A stretch of DNA of 64,000 bases from Halothiobacillus sp045689735 (GCF_045689735.1 NZ_CP142685.1:1798001-1862000); one strand, 5' to 3'; positions 33,507 to 44,515 are shown, counted from the first letter of the stretch. Translations and numbers: made by a program. Notes: generated from the sequence alone by a model not told the origin.

Positions 33507-35513
33507 TCAGACTTTGAACTGCTGAACCAGCTTGGCCAGCGTGTGTGACTGCTGGGACACCGCCTTGCCGGCATCGGAAATGTCTGCGCTCCGCTGAACG
33601 GTCGCACTGGCAGCCGTGCTGATCGACTCGATGTTCTGCTTCATGCCGCTCGCCACGGCGGTCTGTTCTTCCGCGGCCGCTGCAATCCGCACGCTCATGT
33701 CGCTCAACTGACCAAAGGCTTCGGCAATGTCCGACAGCATTTGATTGGCGCCGGTGATGGCGTCGAGGCTTTCCTGACTCACCTGCCGCCCCTCGCCCAT
33801 CGCCGACACGGCCTCACTCGCCCCCGTCTGCAATTGCGCGATGATGCTGGAAATTTCGCGCGTCGATTCCTGCGTGCGGGTGGCGAGCGAACGGACTTCT
33901 TCCGCCACCACCGCAAAGCCCCGTCCCTGTTCGCCGGCACGCGCCGCTTCGATGGCCGCATTGAGCGCCAGCAGATTGGTTTGATCGGCAATACCCCGAA
34001 TCACATCCAGCACCTTGCCAATCGTCTGGCTTTGGCCGGACAAGCCGTGAATTTTTTCCTCGGCGCGCGACAGCACCGCATCCAGCCGCTCTGCGCTCTG
34101 CGCGCTGCTATGCACTTGCTGCAGCCCCTCGCGCAGCCGATCGTTCGCCTCCTGCACCGAGGCACTGGCACGCTCGGCACTGCGCGCCACCTCTTCCGCG
34201 GCTTCCAGGGTTTGGCTCATGCCGGTGGCCAGGCCATCCGTATCACGCGCCTGCTGTTCGGCACCCCGTTGCGCCAGGCTGGCGGCGCCCGTCAACTGCG
34301 CCGAGGAATCATTGAGGGATTGCGTGGTTTTCATCACCTGCGTCACCAGCCCGTGCGCCGTCTGCGCGAAGGTGTTGAATGCTCGGCTGACTTCGGCAAT
34401 CTCGTCCTCGCCATTCACCGGCAGACGGCGGGTCAGATCCCCATCGCCTTCGGCAATCGCCCGCATCCGTTCCGCCACCCCGCGCAGCGGGCGGGAAATA
34501 CTGAGCACCGAAAGCAACGCCAACACCCCCACCACCACAATCCCCAGCAGCACCAGCCCGACCTGACCCAGGGTGATCCGACCAATTGTTTCGTTGAGCA
34601 GGGCGGATTGCGCTTCGATTCGCTGTCGCTCTGCCGTCACGACCGCCTGCGCCGTGTGATCGGCCTGGTTGAACGCCGGATCAAGCGCGGTGCGCACCAG
34701 ATACGCATCCATCCGCCATTTGTCGGATTTGTGAATGGCAAACGCCTTGTTCGCCTGCGTGATGAATTCCGGCAACATTTTCAGGAGTTGCGACACCGCA
34801 TCCTGCTGCTCGAAGGTCAAGATATTGCCGTATTTCTGGTTGATTTCCTGCGTACGGGTCAGCACTTCGTTGACATACAGCGTGAAATTGTTTTCCAGCG
34901 CCGGGCTGCGAAATGCCATGAACCCCCGCAAGGCGGCCACCACATCGCCCCACTCCCCACGCAGCCGCGCCAAGTCCAGTACCAAAGCCCGCCGTGGCAC
35001 GGTGGTGGCGTCGGCGTCCGCCTCTTCATTGATGAGTGAGCCCATCAAGCCAGAAATCTGGATCGACAAAGGATTGACATTGAGGTTCGCGTATTCCATC
35101 CCCGGCAGATTGAGCTTGTCGTCCGCCGCCACCTTCATGACATGATTGGCCTGATCCACAAAAGTTTTGATCTGGGCATCCAAGGAATCCAGCGGTTCAT
35201 TGCTGTAGCGTTTGAGCGTGTTTTGCTGGGTACTGATGCCGGCAATGGCGGCCTCGAAAGCCTGCCGATCCGCCGGGCTTTTACTTTGCAGGAACAACCC
35301 GACCGATGCCATGGCCTGCTCCAGCTGCAAGCGGATACCTTCCGCCGCAAACGCGGCCGGCTGTCGTTCGTTGACGACCGCGTTCGCCGCCCCGCTAATC
35401 CGCCCCATGTTGAGATAGGTGAGCACGGCCATGGAACCCATGACCAACAAAATCAGCCCGTAACCAAACAGGTTTTTCTGGGCAATCGAGAATCGAGCAA
35501 TCCACTGAGTCAT
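33507..35513 (-). CDS. Methyl-accepting chemotaxis protein
   Basis: 668 residues. One membrane segment at about 12-32, a large periplasmic helical sensor region (about 35-310), a second membrane segment (VGLVLLGIVVVGVLALLSVL), HAMP, and the cytoplasmic signalling domain with the hairpin tip ADQTNLLALNAAIEAARAGEQGRGFAVVAEEVRSLA split here at IEAARAG. There is no C-terminal CheR/CheB-binding pentapeptide. AGGA eight bases before ATG 35513 supports the start. The ligand is unknown; no che genes are adjacent. Confidence 0.94.
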   Translation of the reverse strand: MTQWIARFSIAQKNLFGYGLILLVMGSMAVLTYLNMGRISGAANAVVNERQPAAFAAEGIRLQLEQAMASVGLFLQSKSPADRQAFEAAIAGISTQQNTLKRYSNEPLDSLDAQIKTFVDQANHVMKVAADDKLNLPGMEYANLNVNPLSIQISGLMGSLINEEADADATTVPRRALVLDLARLRGEWGDVVAALRGFMAFRSPALENNFTLYVNEVLTRTQEINQKYGNILTFEQQDAVSQLLKMLPEFITQANKAFAIHKSDKWRMDAYLVRTALDPAFNQADHTAQAVVTAERQRIEAQSALLNETIGRITLGQVGLVLLGIVVVGVLALLSVLSISRPLRGVAERMRAIAEGDGDLTRRLPVNGEDEIAEVSRAFNTFAQTAHGLVTQVMKTTQSLNDSSAQLTGAASLAQRGAEQQARDTDGLATGMSQTLEAAEEVARSAERASASVQEANDRLREGLQQVHSSAQSAERLDAVLSRAEEKIHGLSGQSQTIGKVLDVIRGIADQTNLLALNAAIEAARAGEQGRGFAVVAEEVRSLATRTQESTREISSIIAQLQTGASEAVSAMGEGRQVSQESLDAITGANQMLSDIAEAFGQLSDMSVRIAAAAEEQTAVASGMKQNIESISTAASATVQRSADISDAGKAVSQQSHTLAKLVQQFKV

Positions 35514-35655
35514 CGCTGATTTCCTTGTTTAATTGTTTGGACGGATGAGCTATCGGCCGCGGCCGCCACAACTTGAGCCCTAGCAGGGTGTTGAACAAGG
35601 GCTTTCCTGCCCTTTTTCAACTCGGCTCGTCGCGGCACATGTCCACGCCGGCCTC

Positions 35656-35688
35656 CGAAGATCAATCACATAATGTGATTGATCTTCG
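35656..35688. repeat. 33-base palindrome inside repeat copy 1
   Basis: Two perfect 16-base arms, CGAAGATCAATCACAT and its complement, surround one central base. In the second copy (63877-63907) the stem is kept while its outer G-C pair has become A-T, a compensatory change that argues for selected pairing. Confidence 0.8.
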
Positions 35689-35710
35689 TGCAAGCCATCC
35701 ATGGCTGGCC

Positions 35711-35749
35711 TTAACAGGCCGTTGAAAAAAATTTTCAACGGCCTGTTAA
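35711..35749 (-). terminator. 18-bp hairpin after the HPP gene, probable terminator
   Basis: TTAACAGGCCGTTGAAAA and its perfect complement flank a 3-base loop. It starts 7 bases after the HPP stop codon on the minus strand. The T-rich part lies in the stem and loop, not after it, so termination is plausible but not classical. The outer arm is shared with 46244-46281. Confidence 0.55.
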
Positions 35750-35756
35750 CCATAAA

Positions 35757-36350
35757 CTACCACCAAAATTCCGGGTATTGCCGCTGCGGGATCCGGTTAT
35801 TGAAAATCAAGGCCACCAACAGCAATAGCAACGGCGCGAGCAAGCCCGGCAGCAACACGAACCAATAGCCCATGGCATGAATCTGCGTACTGCCGATGAC
35901 GGCCACCAAGGCCGTGGCGCCCCCCGGCGGGTGCAGGGTGCGTGTTGCGTGCATCAACGCGATGGCCAGCCCCACGGCCAATGCGGGTGCCAGCATAATT
36001 TCCCCCCAGCCGCCGATCACCGGCAGGTTCGTCGGCCAGAGCAGCACCACCAGAGCCTGCACGCTCACCCCCACACAGGCCGAGAGCAGATGCCCGCCAA
36101 TCAGATTACGGGGCTGCGCGAGCGGGCTGCGCGGGGCACCAAACAACAACACCGCCGAAGCGCCGATCGAGCCGATGACGAGAATCCGGTCCACACCAGA
36201 AAACCACCAGGCCACGCTACAGACGGCCAATAAGCCAAAAAAGCCACCGAGTCCCGACCAGACGATTTCCGCCGGATTGACCCGGGGCGGCGCATGGTGC
36301 CCCCGGCCACGCCATTTTTGCCAGTAGCCAACGGGTTCGGGCGTGCTCAT
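35757..36350 (-). CDS. HPP family integral membrane protein
   Basis: 197 residues with about four to five membrane segments and the defining motif RTLHPPGGATAL (HPP, PF04982) in the third-fourth helix region. NLIGGHLLSACVGV is also typical. A role in nitrite transport has been shown for some plastid and cyanobacterial members; here it is unknown. The start ATG 36350 overlaps the CBS gene stop (ATGA), and earlier in-frame codons lie inside that gene. HPP and CBS parts are often fused, so the two proteins probably work together. Confidence 0.88.
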   Translation of the reverse strand: MSTPEPVGYWQKWRGRGHHAPPRVNPAEIVWSGLGGFFGLLAVCSVAWWFSGVDRILVIGSIGASAVLLFGAPRSPLAQPRNLIGGHLLSACVGVSVQALVVLLWPTNLPVIGGWGEIMLAPALAVGLAIALMHATRTLHPPGGATALVAVIGSTQIHAMGYWFVLLPGLLAPLLLLLVALIFNNRIPQRQYPEFWW

Positions 36351-36934
36351 ACCAGGACATCCCAATCGAGCCGTTCCATGAAATCCCGACGCAGCACCAC
36401 GCCGACGAGCCGACCCTCCGCATCCACCACGGGCAGCCGCTGGCAATCCACCTGATGGAAGGCGCGGGCAATGTCACTGAAACTGCCGTGTTCGGCCAGC
36501 ACCGTCGAGGGCGCGGTCATCACCTCAGCCACACTCGTCCGCTGGCAGTAATCGGCAAAGTGCTCATGACGATTCATCACCCGGAACACCAGTGAAAAAA
36601 AGGTATCTGCGCCAAAACCGCGCAGCACATTCCACTCACTCACATCCCCCAGAACTCGCCCGGACTCATCGACCACCGGCAGCGTATGCGCATGCATCAA
36701 GGCCATCTGCTCAGCCGCCTGACACAAATTCTGTTCGGGCTTGAGGGCGGATAAATCCCGCCGCATCAAATGCGGCACATCCCGCCGCGCGAAGAGCCGC
36801 CGCACGGCCTGCTCATGGGCGATGGCATAAATTTCCCGGAAATCCTCCGGCGTGATATCGAGATAGCCGGTCATCGACCGCATGGCGGCCTGAACATCTT
36901 CATCCGGCAAATGGGTGAACGCGGGTTGCGGCAT
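36347..36934 (-). CDS. CBS-domain protein
   Basis: 195 residues. An N-terminal helical segment (about 1-55) precedes two CBS motifs: LSALKPEQNLCQAAEQMALMH...LPVVDESGRVLG and MTAPSTVLAEHGSFSDIARAF...LPVVDAEGRLVGVVL. CBS pairs usually bind adenine nucleotides and regulate a partner, here presumably the HPP membrane protein with which it overlaps. The start ATG 36934 has GGAG nine bases upstream; GTG 36964 would extend into the inverted-repeat element and is less likely. Confidence 0.88.
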   Translation of the reverse strand: MPQPAFTHLPDEDVQAAMRSMTGYLDITPEDFREIYAIAHEQAVRRLFARRDVPHLMRRDLSALKPEQNLCQAAEQMALMHAHTLPVVDESGRVLGDVSEWNVLRGFGADTFFSLVFRVMNRHEHFADYCQRTSVAEVMTAPSTVLAEHGSFSDIARAFHQVDCQRLPVVDAEGRLVGVVLRRDFMERLDWDVLV

Positions 36935-36958
36935 GGCTGACGGCTCCAACGAATGGTC

Positions 36959-37101
36959 GGGCACCTCGAAAAACCGTTACGAGCAAGTTCGAGAGCAAGG
37001 AGCCGCGCAGTAAGCGACGAGACATATCAATTAGATAGGCGAGGCGCGAACGAGCATGCGACACAGCTATCGGACTGCGCAGTAGGTTTTTCGGGGTGCC
37101 C
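36959..37101. repeat. 143-bp element bounded by 17-bp inverted repeats (MITE-like)
   Basis: GGGCACCTCGAAAAACC at the left end pairs with GGTTTTTCGGGGTGCCC at the right at 16 of 17 positions. The interior has shorter internal dyads and no open frame. GTC occurs just outside both ends, possibly a short target duplication. It lies in the gap between the divergent CBS and SDR genes and may carry or separate their promoters. Confidence 0.6.
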
Positions 37102-37215
37102 AGTCGCACTATCATAATGCAGATGGGTTATTACATGCCCCACCAACGGGATCAGCTTTAGCCGAGCGGCAGGGATGCGCTACCATCGGGGCAGGCTTGT
37201 CCGCTGAGGTTTTCC

Positions 37216-38067
37216 GTGCGCCCCATTCCCCGATCCATTCTGATTACCGGCTGCGCCTCCGGCATCGGCCAATGCACCGCCCGCTGGCTGGCCGACCGGG
37301 GTCATCGCGTGGTGGCCTCCGTTCGGCAGGAAAAGGATCAATCGCGCTGGCCCTACGACGACATTCCCGTGGTGCGGCTCGATCTGCGGGAGGATGCTTC
37401 GATCGAGGCCGGTCTCGCGGCCACCCTGAACCACACCGACGGGCGACTCGACGCGCTGTTCAACAATGGTGCCTTCGGACTACCCGGCGCGGTGGAGGAT
37501 CTTTCCCGAGCGGCGCTGCGCGCGCAGTTCGAAACCAACCTGTTCGGCTGGCAGGTGCTCACGAATCAGGTCATCCCGCTGATGCGCGCCCAGGGGTTTG
37601 GCCGCATCATCCAGAACAGCTCGGTGCTCGGTCTGGCCGCCCTACCCTATCGCGGGGCGTATGTCGCCAGCAAATTCGCGCTGGAGGGTTTGAGCGATAC
37701 CCTGCGACTGGAATTACAGGGCAGCGGCATCGATGTCTGCCTGATTGAACCCGGCCCCATCCGCTCGCAATTTCGCGCCAATGCCGAGGCCGCCTTTCTT
37801 CGCTGGATTCCCGTCGAGACTTCGATTCACCACGATGCCTACCGCAAACAGCTCGAACGGATGCGCAAGCCGGGTGCCGCCCAGCCCTTCACCTTGCCGC
37901 CAGAGGCCGTGGCGCGTCGGGTTGCCCACGCGCTCGAAGCCCGCCGACCCAAAGCGCGCTATCCGGTGACGGTGCCCACCTACCTGTTCGGCACGCTACG
38001 ACGCCTGCTGCCGACCCGTTGGATGGATGCCGTGCTGCGTGCCGCCTCCGGGGGAGGCAAACGCTGA
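37216..38067 (+). CDS. SDR family oxidoreductase
   Basis: A 283-residue classical short-chain dehydrogenase. The cofactor motif TGCASGIG (residues 11-18), NNGA, the catalytic Ser (QNSSVLG) and YVASKFALEG (Tyr/Lys) are intact, and LIEPGPIRSQF follows. R at the end of beta-2 (VRQEK) suggests NADP. The start is GTG 37216 with GAGG six bases upstream. It shares one base with the cls start (TGATG), so the two are coupled. Substrate unknown. Confidence 0.9.
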   Translation: MRPIPRSILITGCASGIGQCTARWLADRGHRVVASVRQEKDQSRWPYDDIPVVRLDLREDASIEAGLAATLNHTDGRLDALFNNGAFGLPGAVEDLSRAALRAQFETNLFGWQVLTNQVIPLMRAQGFGRIIQNSSVLGLAALPYRGAYVASKFALEGLSDTLRLELQGSGIDVCLIEPGPIRSQFRANAEAAFLRWIPVETSIHHDAYRKQLERMRKPGAAQPFTLPPEAVARRVAHALEARRPKARYPVTVPTYLFGTLRRLLPTRWMDAVLRAASGGGKR

Positions 38068-39506
38068 TGCTCACGCCATCGCATCCCGACTGGGCCGCCG
38101 TCTATGTCCTGGTGGAATGGCTGATCCGCCTGCTGGCCGTGGTGATCGTGCCGCTGCGCCGCCCGCCCGCCACCGCCACCGCCTGGTTACTGCTGATTTT
38201 CTTTCAACCGGTCATGGGCGGCGTGTTTTATCTGTTTGTCGGCCGCCCGCGGGCAGCGAAAGCGCGCCAGGCCAAGATCGACCAGCTCAGTGCGGCACTG
38301 GCGCCGATCCAAGCGCACTTGTCCACGCAACATCCCGCCCATCCCGTCACCGCCACCCTGCCGGATCGCTGGCGCCCCATCGCGCAACTGGCAAGCCACT
38401 GGCGCGCCTTCCCCATTTTTGATGGCAACCACATCAGCCTGATCGAAGAGCTACCGCGACTGGTCGTCCGTTTGGCCGCCGACATCGACGCCGCCCAGCG
38501 TTCCATCCATCTCCTGTTTTATATCGCCGCACGCGATGAACAGACCGAACCTGTCTTTGCCGCCCTGTTGCGCGCCGCCGCCCGTGGGGTGGAAGTCCGG
38601 CTCCTGATCGATGACTTTGGCAGCAAGCATTGCCTCGCGCCCCTGCTCGCGCTGGAAGCCCAAGGGATTCGGGTGGCGCGCGCCTTTCCCCGCAGCAAAC
38701 TTCCGCGCCGCGCCGCCCGCTTCGATCTGCGCAACCATCGCAAAATTGTGGTGATCGACGGGCAAATCGGCTACACCGGCTCGATGAATCTGATCCGGCC
38801 GGATTTCAAAGCGCCGCTGATTTACGAAGACATCATGCTGCGGATCGAAGGCCCGGTGGTGCTGGAGCTGCAAACCGTGTTCGCTGGCGACTGGTACATC
38901 GAACGCAACATCCTGCTCACGGGCGCGCAGTATTTTCCCACCCCCGGTCGGGTCGGTCCGAGCATTTGCCTCGGCCTGCCAAGCGGGCCGGAATACCCAG
39001 ACCCCGTTCAGCAGCAAATCCTGACCGCGCTGATCCACGCCAGCGTGCAATCGATCCGTCTGGTCACACCTTATTTCGTACCCGATGAACCCACCCTCAT
39101 CGCACTCAAGGCAGCCGCCCAGCGGGGGGTCGAAGTAGAGCTCATTCTGGCCGATACCCTCGATCAGCGGCTGGTGCAATGGGCACAAGAGTCTTATTAC
39201 GAGGAATTGCTGGCGGAAGGGGTCATGATTCGCCGCTATCCCAACCGGTTTTTGCACACCAAGTTTGGCGTGTTTGACGACCACCTCAGCCTGATCGGCA
39301 GCGCCAATCTGGATGTGCGCTCCAACCTGATCAATGCCGAATTCGGCCTGATCTTCTTCAGCCCGCATATGGCCGAGCTCCTCAACAGACTGCTGCACCG
39401 TTACCGCGAGAGCGCACGGCTACTCACCGCAGAAGCCTGGCGACTGCGCACGCGCCCGGCCATGCTGCGCCAAAACCTCGCCCGCCTCGCCACGCCGCTG
39501 CTGTAA
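38067..39506 (+). CDS. cls: Cardiolipin synthase (phospholipase D family)
   Basis: 479 residues. Two N-terminal membrane segments (about 10-55) are followed by two PLD active sites: HRKIVVIDGQIGYTGSMN and HTKFGVFDDHLSLIGSANLD, both with HxKx4D. It joins two phosphatidylglycerol molecules to cardiolipin at the inner membrane. ATG 38067 is preferred, with GGGGGAGG about ten bases upstream and TGATG overlap with the SDR stop. Length is typical for ClsA. A strong terminator follows immediately. Confidence 0.94.
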   Translation: MLTPSHPDWAAVYVLVEWLIRLLAVVIVPLRRPPATATAWLLLIFFQPVMGGVFYLFVGRPRAAKARQAKIDQLSAALAPIQAHLSTQHPAHPVTATLPDRWRPIAQLASHWRAFPIFDGNHISLIEELPRLVVRLAADIDAAQRSIHLLFYIAARDEQTEPVFAALLRAAARGVEVRLLIDDFGSKHCLAPLLALEAQGIRVARAFPRSKLPRRAARFDLRNHRKIVVIDGQIGYTGSMNLIRPDFKAPLIYEDIMLRIEGPVVLELQTVFAGDWYIERNILLTGAQYFPTPGRVGPSICLGLPSGPEYPDPVQQQILTALIHASVQSIRLVTPYFVPDEPTLIALKAAAQRGVEVELILADTLDQRLVQWAQESYYEELLAEGVMIRRYPNRFLHTKFGVFDDHLSLIGSANLDVRSNLINAEFGLIFFSPHMAELLNRLLHRYRESARLLTAEAWRLRTRPAMLRQNLARLATPLL

Positions 39507-39531
39507 AAAAACCCGCCTCATGGCGGGTTTT
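39507..39531. terminator. Bidirectional rho-independent terminator
   Basis: AAAACCCGCC-tcat-GGCGGGTTTT between the converging cls and Sel1-protein genes; A-run before and T-run after the stem serve both directions. Confidence 0.88.
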
Positions 39532-39557
39532 CGCAAGACATCGGCTTTGATCAGGCG

Positions 39558-40415
39558 TTAACGAGAGGCGACTTTTTCATAATCATCCAGCGCGGCATTC
39601 AGGCGATTCTTCGCCCGCACTTTTTCTGCCAATGCTTGACCCTCGGTGATTTGCGCCGGACTCATTTTGGCAGAGATTTCCTTGATCACGGAGACCGCCT
39701 GCGGGTTGCCCACCTCGGCCAGCGGACGCAACAAGCCGTAAGCCGCCACCGTATCGGCCTTGGCGACCCCACGGCCATCGAGGTACATCATGCCCAGGTT
39801 GTATTGAGCCGGTTGGAACCCTTGATTCGCCGCCGCGCGGTACCATTTGAGCGCTTGCTTGTCATCCTGCGGCACCCCTTGCCCCGAGAGGTAAAGCGCG
39901 GCGAGGTTGTTCTGCGCTCGACTATACCCTTGGTTGGCGGCCATCTGGAACCACTTGGCCGCCTGCGCGTAATCCTGTTTGACGCCATCCCCGCTGTAAT
40001 ACAAAGTGCCCAGCGCTAGCTGCCCCGGTGCATAGCCCTGCTCCGCAGCGCGTTGATACCACTTCACGCCCTGAACGCTGTCTTTGGCCACCCCCTCGCC
40101 CACGCAATACATGTGTCCGAGCACATACTGCGAAAAGATGTCGCCCTTCTCTGCTTTCGGCAGCCAGCGATTCACACCGTCCCCGCCATACAAATCCTCA
40201 CTTTTGGCCTCCGGTGCCACCGCAGCGGCGGGTGCCGCGGCTTTTGGCTTGGGCTTCGTCTGCGCATGCTTGGTCGTCTCATGCTTGGGCGGCACATGAT
40301 GCGCTGGCGGCTTTTTATGTTCTGCGGGCTTCGTGGTTTCCGCCTGAGCGCCCCCCGCCAAAACGCCCGCGCCAACCAGTAACGCAGAAGAAAACCAAAC
40401 AGAGACACGACGCAT
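39558..40415 (-). CDS. Sel1-repeat (TPR-like) periplasmic protein
   Basis: 285 residues. A signal peptide (residues 1-25, ending AQA), a Lys/His/Pro-rich linker (26-75), then four to five Sel1 repeats (about 85-250), e.g. GVKWYQRAAEQGYAPGQLALGTLYYSGDGV and AAKWFQMAANQGYSRAQNNLA split across helices. Such proteins are adaptor scaffolds in signalling or envelope functions; the partner is not evident. The start ATG 40415 gives the signal peptide directly; upstream in-frame codons do not. Confidence 0.86.
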   Translation of the reverse strand: MRRVSVWFSSALLVGAGVLAGGAQAETTKPAEHKKPPAHHVPPKHETTKHAQTKPKPKAAAPAAAVAPEAKSEDLYGGDGVNRWLPKAEKGDIFSQYVLGHMYCVGEGVAKDSVQGVKWYQRAAEQGYAPGQLALGTLYYSGDGVKQDYAQAAKWFQMAANQGYSRAQNNLAALYLSGQGVPQDDKQALKWYRAAANQGFQPAQYNLGMMYLDGRGVAKADTVAAYGLLRPLAEVGNPQAVSVIKEISAKMSPAQITEGQALAEKVRAKNRLNAALDDYEKVASR

Positions 40416-40644
40416 GATCAACACCCCAACCTCGCACAGAACGAGGATTTTTTGCACAAAGTGTGCGCAGTTTGCGCATTTTTCCATCAATCGGCAAGCA
40501 TCCGTTTTTCGCCTCAGAGTCAACGATAAAATCCCCGATCAACCCTATTGTTTTACATATGATTTTTGGCAAGGGATTTTTACCCGTCGGCACGCTGAAA
40601 AAACCGGACCAATATGTTCTGTGGGATTCACATAAAATGCGCGC

Positions 40645-42315
40645 ATGAGCCGCCTACCTGAATCATTCATCGAAGAAGTCCTCGCCCGCGTGGATCTCGT
40701 GGCGCTGATCGACCGGCGCGTGCCGCTGAAAAAGAAGGGGCGGGAATACGCCGCCTGCTGCCCCTTCCATCAAGAAAAAACACCGTCGTTTTATGTCAAC
40801 CCGGACAAGCAGTTTTATCACTGCTTTGGCTGCGGCGCGCATGGGAATGCTTTGAAATTCTTGATGGATTACGAACATCAGGATTTCCGCGGCGCCATGG
40901 AAACCCTGGCCAATGAGGTGGGCATGACCCTGCCGAACGATCCGCAGGCCGATGCCGAACACGATGCCCTGGCCGGGCTCTATGCGGCAATGGAGGCGGC
41001 ACAGACCCATTTTCAGCAAGCGCTCCGCCACGCGCCTGCGACCATCGACTATCTGAAAGCTCGTGGGGTGACTGGCGAAACAGCCGCCCGCTTTGGCCTC
41101 GGGTTCGCGCCGGGATCGCCGGGTCTGGCACAGTTGGCAAAACAGGACGCCACGCGGCTGTCGGATTGGGAAACGCTGGGGCTGATCGGTCGCCGTGAAG
41201 ATGGCAGCCTCTACGACCGCTTTCGCAACCGGCTGATGATTCCGATCCGGGATCGGCGCGGCCGGGTCATCGGCTTCGGCGGCCGCATCATCGGCACGGG
41301 CGAACCGAAGTATCTCAACTCGCCGGAAAACCCGCTGTTTCACAAAGGCGCTGTGCTTTATGGGCTGTATGAGGCGCGGCAGGCCAATGCCCGACCGGAT
41401 TCGCTGCTGATCGTCGAAGGCTACCTCGATGTCATCATGCTGGCGCAGCACGGCATCCCTCAGGTGGTCGCCACCATGGGCACGGCCACGACACCGGAAC
41501 AGATCACCCTGCTGTTTCGACATACGCCCCAACTCGTGTTTTGCTTCGATGGGGATGCCGCCGGCCACCGCGCTGCCGCCAAGGCACTGCAGGCGGTGCT
41601 CCCGCAGCTCATCGCGGGTCGGGGGGTGCGTTTTCTATTTCTGCCGGATGGCGAAGATCCCGATAGTTTTGTCAGAACTCACGGCGCACAGGCGTTCCTC
41701 ACACGGGTGGAATCGCTTTCCCTGAGCCTGGAGCATTATCTTCTGCGCCGACTGGATCAGATGATTCCGGGTCAGGATGCCGCAAGCCGTGCAGCCAAAG
41801 CCAAACTCGGCCAAGAATGGACGGCCACCATGCCGCCCGGAGATTTCCGCAAACTCATCGAACAGCACATCAAAGAACATCTCGGCCTATGGCGAACCCG
41901 CCCCCAGCCGCAGGCACCGCATCCACCCGTGCGGGCGAGGCAGGAGCAGCCCATCAAACGCACACCGGAAAGCCTCATCCTCAACATCCTCTTGCGCTAC
42001 CCCGAACTCGCCCACAGCGCCGCCGACCCACAGCACTGGCACGATGGCGTCGTACCGGAACTGCTGCACAACCTCGGCAACTATCCGGCGGAGGGCTGGG
42101 CACAACAACCCTGGTTCATTGCAGCAGCCAAAGAAATTCAAGCCGCCAGAGAGTGGACACCCCCGGGAACCGACACGCTCGCCCAGGCGCAAGCCGTGCT
42201 CACCGATGCCCTCACCCTGCACCGTCAGAACGCAGCACTCGCCACGCAGCGCAGTGCGGCAAAGGCAGCGCTCGATCAATTGCAAAGATCAATCACGAAA
42301 AACAAAGAGGAATGA
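40645..42315 (+). CDS. dnaG: DNA primase DnaG
   Basis: 556 residues; makes RNA primers at the replication fork. The N-terminal zinc ribbon has CPFHQEKTPSF and HCFGCGAHG, followed by the RNA polymerase core FRNRLMIPIRDRRGRVIGFGGR, and the TOPRIM centre with VEGYLDVIML and FDGDAAG. The C-terminal helicase-binding region (from about 430) is present but short, making the protein a little smaller than E. coli DnaG (581). It is followed by rpoD, as in the classical macromolecular-synthesis operon; rpsU is not immediately upstream. Confidence 0.96.
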   Translation: MSRLPESFIEEVLARVDLVALIDRRVPLKKKGREYAACCPFHQEKTPSFYVNPDKQFYHCFGCGAHGNALKFLMDYEHQDFRGAMETLANEVGMTLPNDPQADAEHDALAGLYAAMEAAQTHFQQALRHAPATIDYLKARGVTGETAARFGLGFAPGSPGLAQLAKQDATRLSDWETLGLIGRREDGSLYDRFRNRLMIPIRDRRGRVIGFGGRIIGTGEPKYLNSPENPLFHKGAVLYGLYEARQANARPDSLLIVEGYLDVIMLAQHGIPQVVATMGTATTPEQITLLFRHTPQLVFCFDGDAAGHRAAAKALQAVLPQLIAGRGVRFLFLPDGEDPDSFVRTHGAQAFLTRVESLSLSLEHYLLRRLDQMIPGQDAASRAAKAKLGQEWTATMPPGDFRKLIEQHIKEHLGLWRTRPQPQAPHPPVRARQEQPIKRTPESLILNILLRYPELAHSAADPQHWHDGVVPELLHNLGNYPAEGWAQQPWFIAAAKEIQAAREWTPPGTDTLAQAQAVLTDALTLHRQNAALATQRSAAKAALDQLQRSITKNKEE

Positions 42316-42386
42316 CCACCGGGCACCCCACCGCCCCACGGCGGTCAGCAACCCAACGAAACTGCAGCAAAAAATTTTCTTGTCGC

Positions 42387-42392
42387 TATAAT
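42387..42392 (+). promoter_or_regulatory. Probable -10 element for rpoD
   Basis: A perfect TATAAT lies 43 bases before the rpoD ATG in the dnaG-rpoD gap. The position 17 bases upstream (GCAGCA) is a poor -35, so this would be a weak or activated internal promoter. Confidence 0.45.
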
Positions 42393-42435
42393 CTCCGGTT
42401 CCAAAAAATCCACAAAACTCGGGTGCCGTCGTCCC

Positions 42436-44268
<1,833 letters not shown>

Positions 44269-44301
44269 AGTCGGGTGGGCTTGCACCCGCCGCCCCGCTT
44301 T

Positions 44302-44377
44302 GGGCCTATAGCACAACGGTTAGTGCAGAGGACTCATAATCCTTTGGTTGCAGGTTCGAATCCTGCTGGGCCCACCA
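44302..44377 (+). tRNA. tRNA with CAT anticodon (Met elongator or Ile2)
   Basis: 76 bases: acceptor GGGCCTA/TGGGCCC, D-arm GCAC...GTGC, anticodon loop CTCATAA giving CAT, T-arm GCAGGTTCGAATCCTGC and encoded CCA. A CAT tRNA near rpoD is also seen in E. coli, where it is the minor isoleucine tRNA ileX. Lysidine-modified Ile2 is therefore a real option; sequence alone did not let me decide. Confidence 0.93.
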
Positions 44378-44515
44378 TTCAACACGCCAGACTTAAGCAT
44401 CCCTGAACAACCAGACCATAAGGATCTGTTTTCAGATGCCGGCATGATTTTTTCTATCTTTAGAGCACATCATGCCTCGGTCACGCGCGTTCCCTCTCGC
44501 TCTGCTGATTCTTGC

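Larger units (their letters stand above)
35581..35750 (+). repeat. Dispersed structured repeat, copy 1
   Basis: About 170 bases shared with 63760-63940. Conserved blocks are the stem GTTGAAcAAGGG/CCCTTTTTCAAC, CTCGGCT..TCGCGGC, a long palindrome (35656-35688), GTGCAAGCCATCCATGG and the final TTAACAGGCC stem. It lies between the MCP start and the HPP gene stop. Confidence 0.8.

Noticed and set aside
33741..35039. 432-codon plus-strand open frame opposite the chemotaxis receptor
   Set aside because: Shadow of the MCP gene, very rich in His/Arg/Gln with no known fold.
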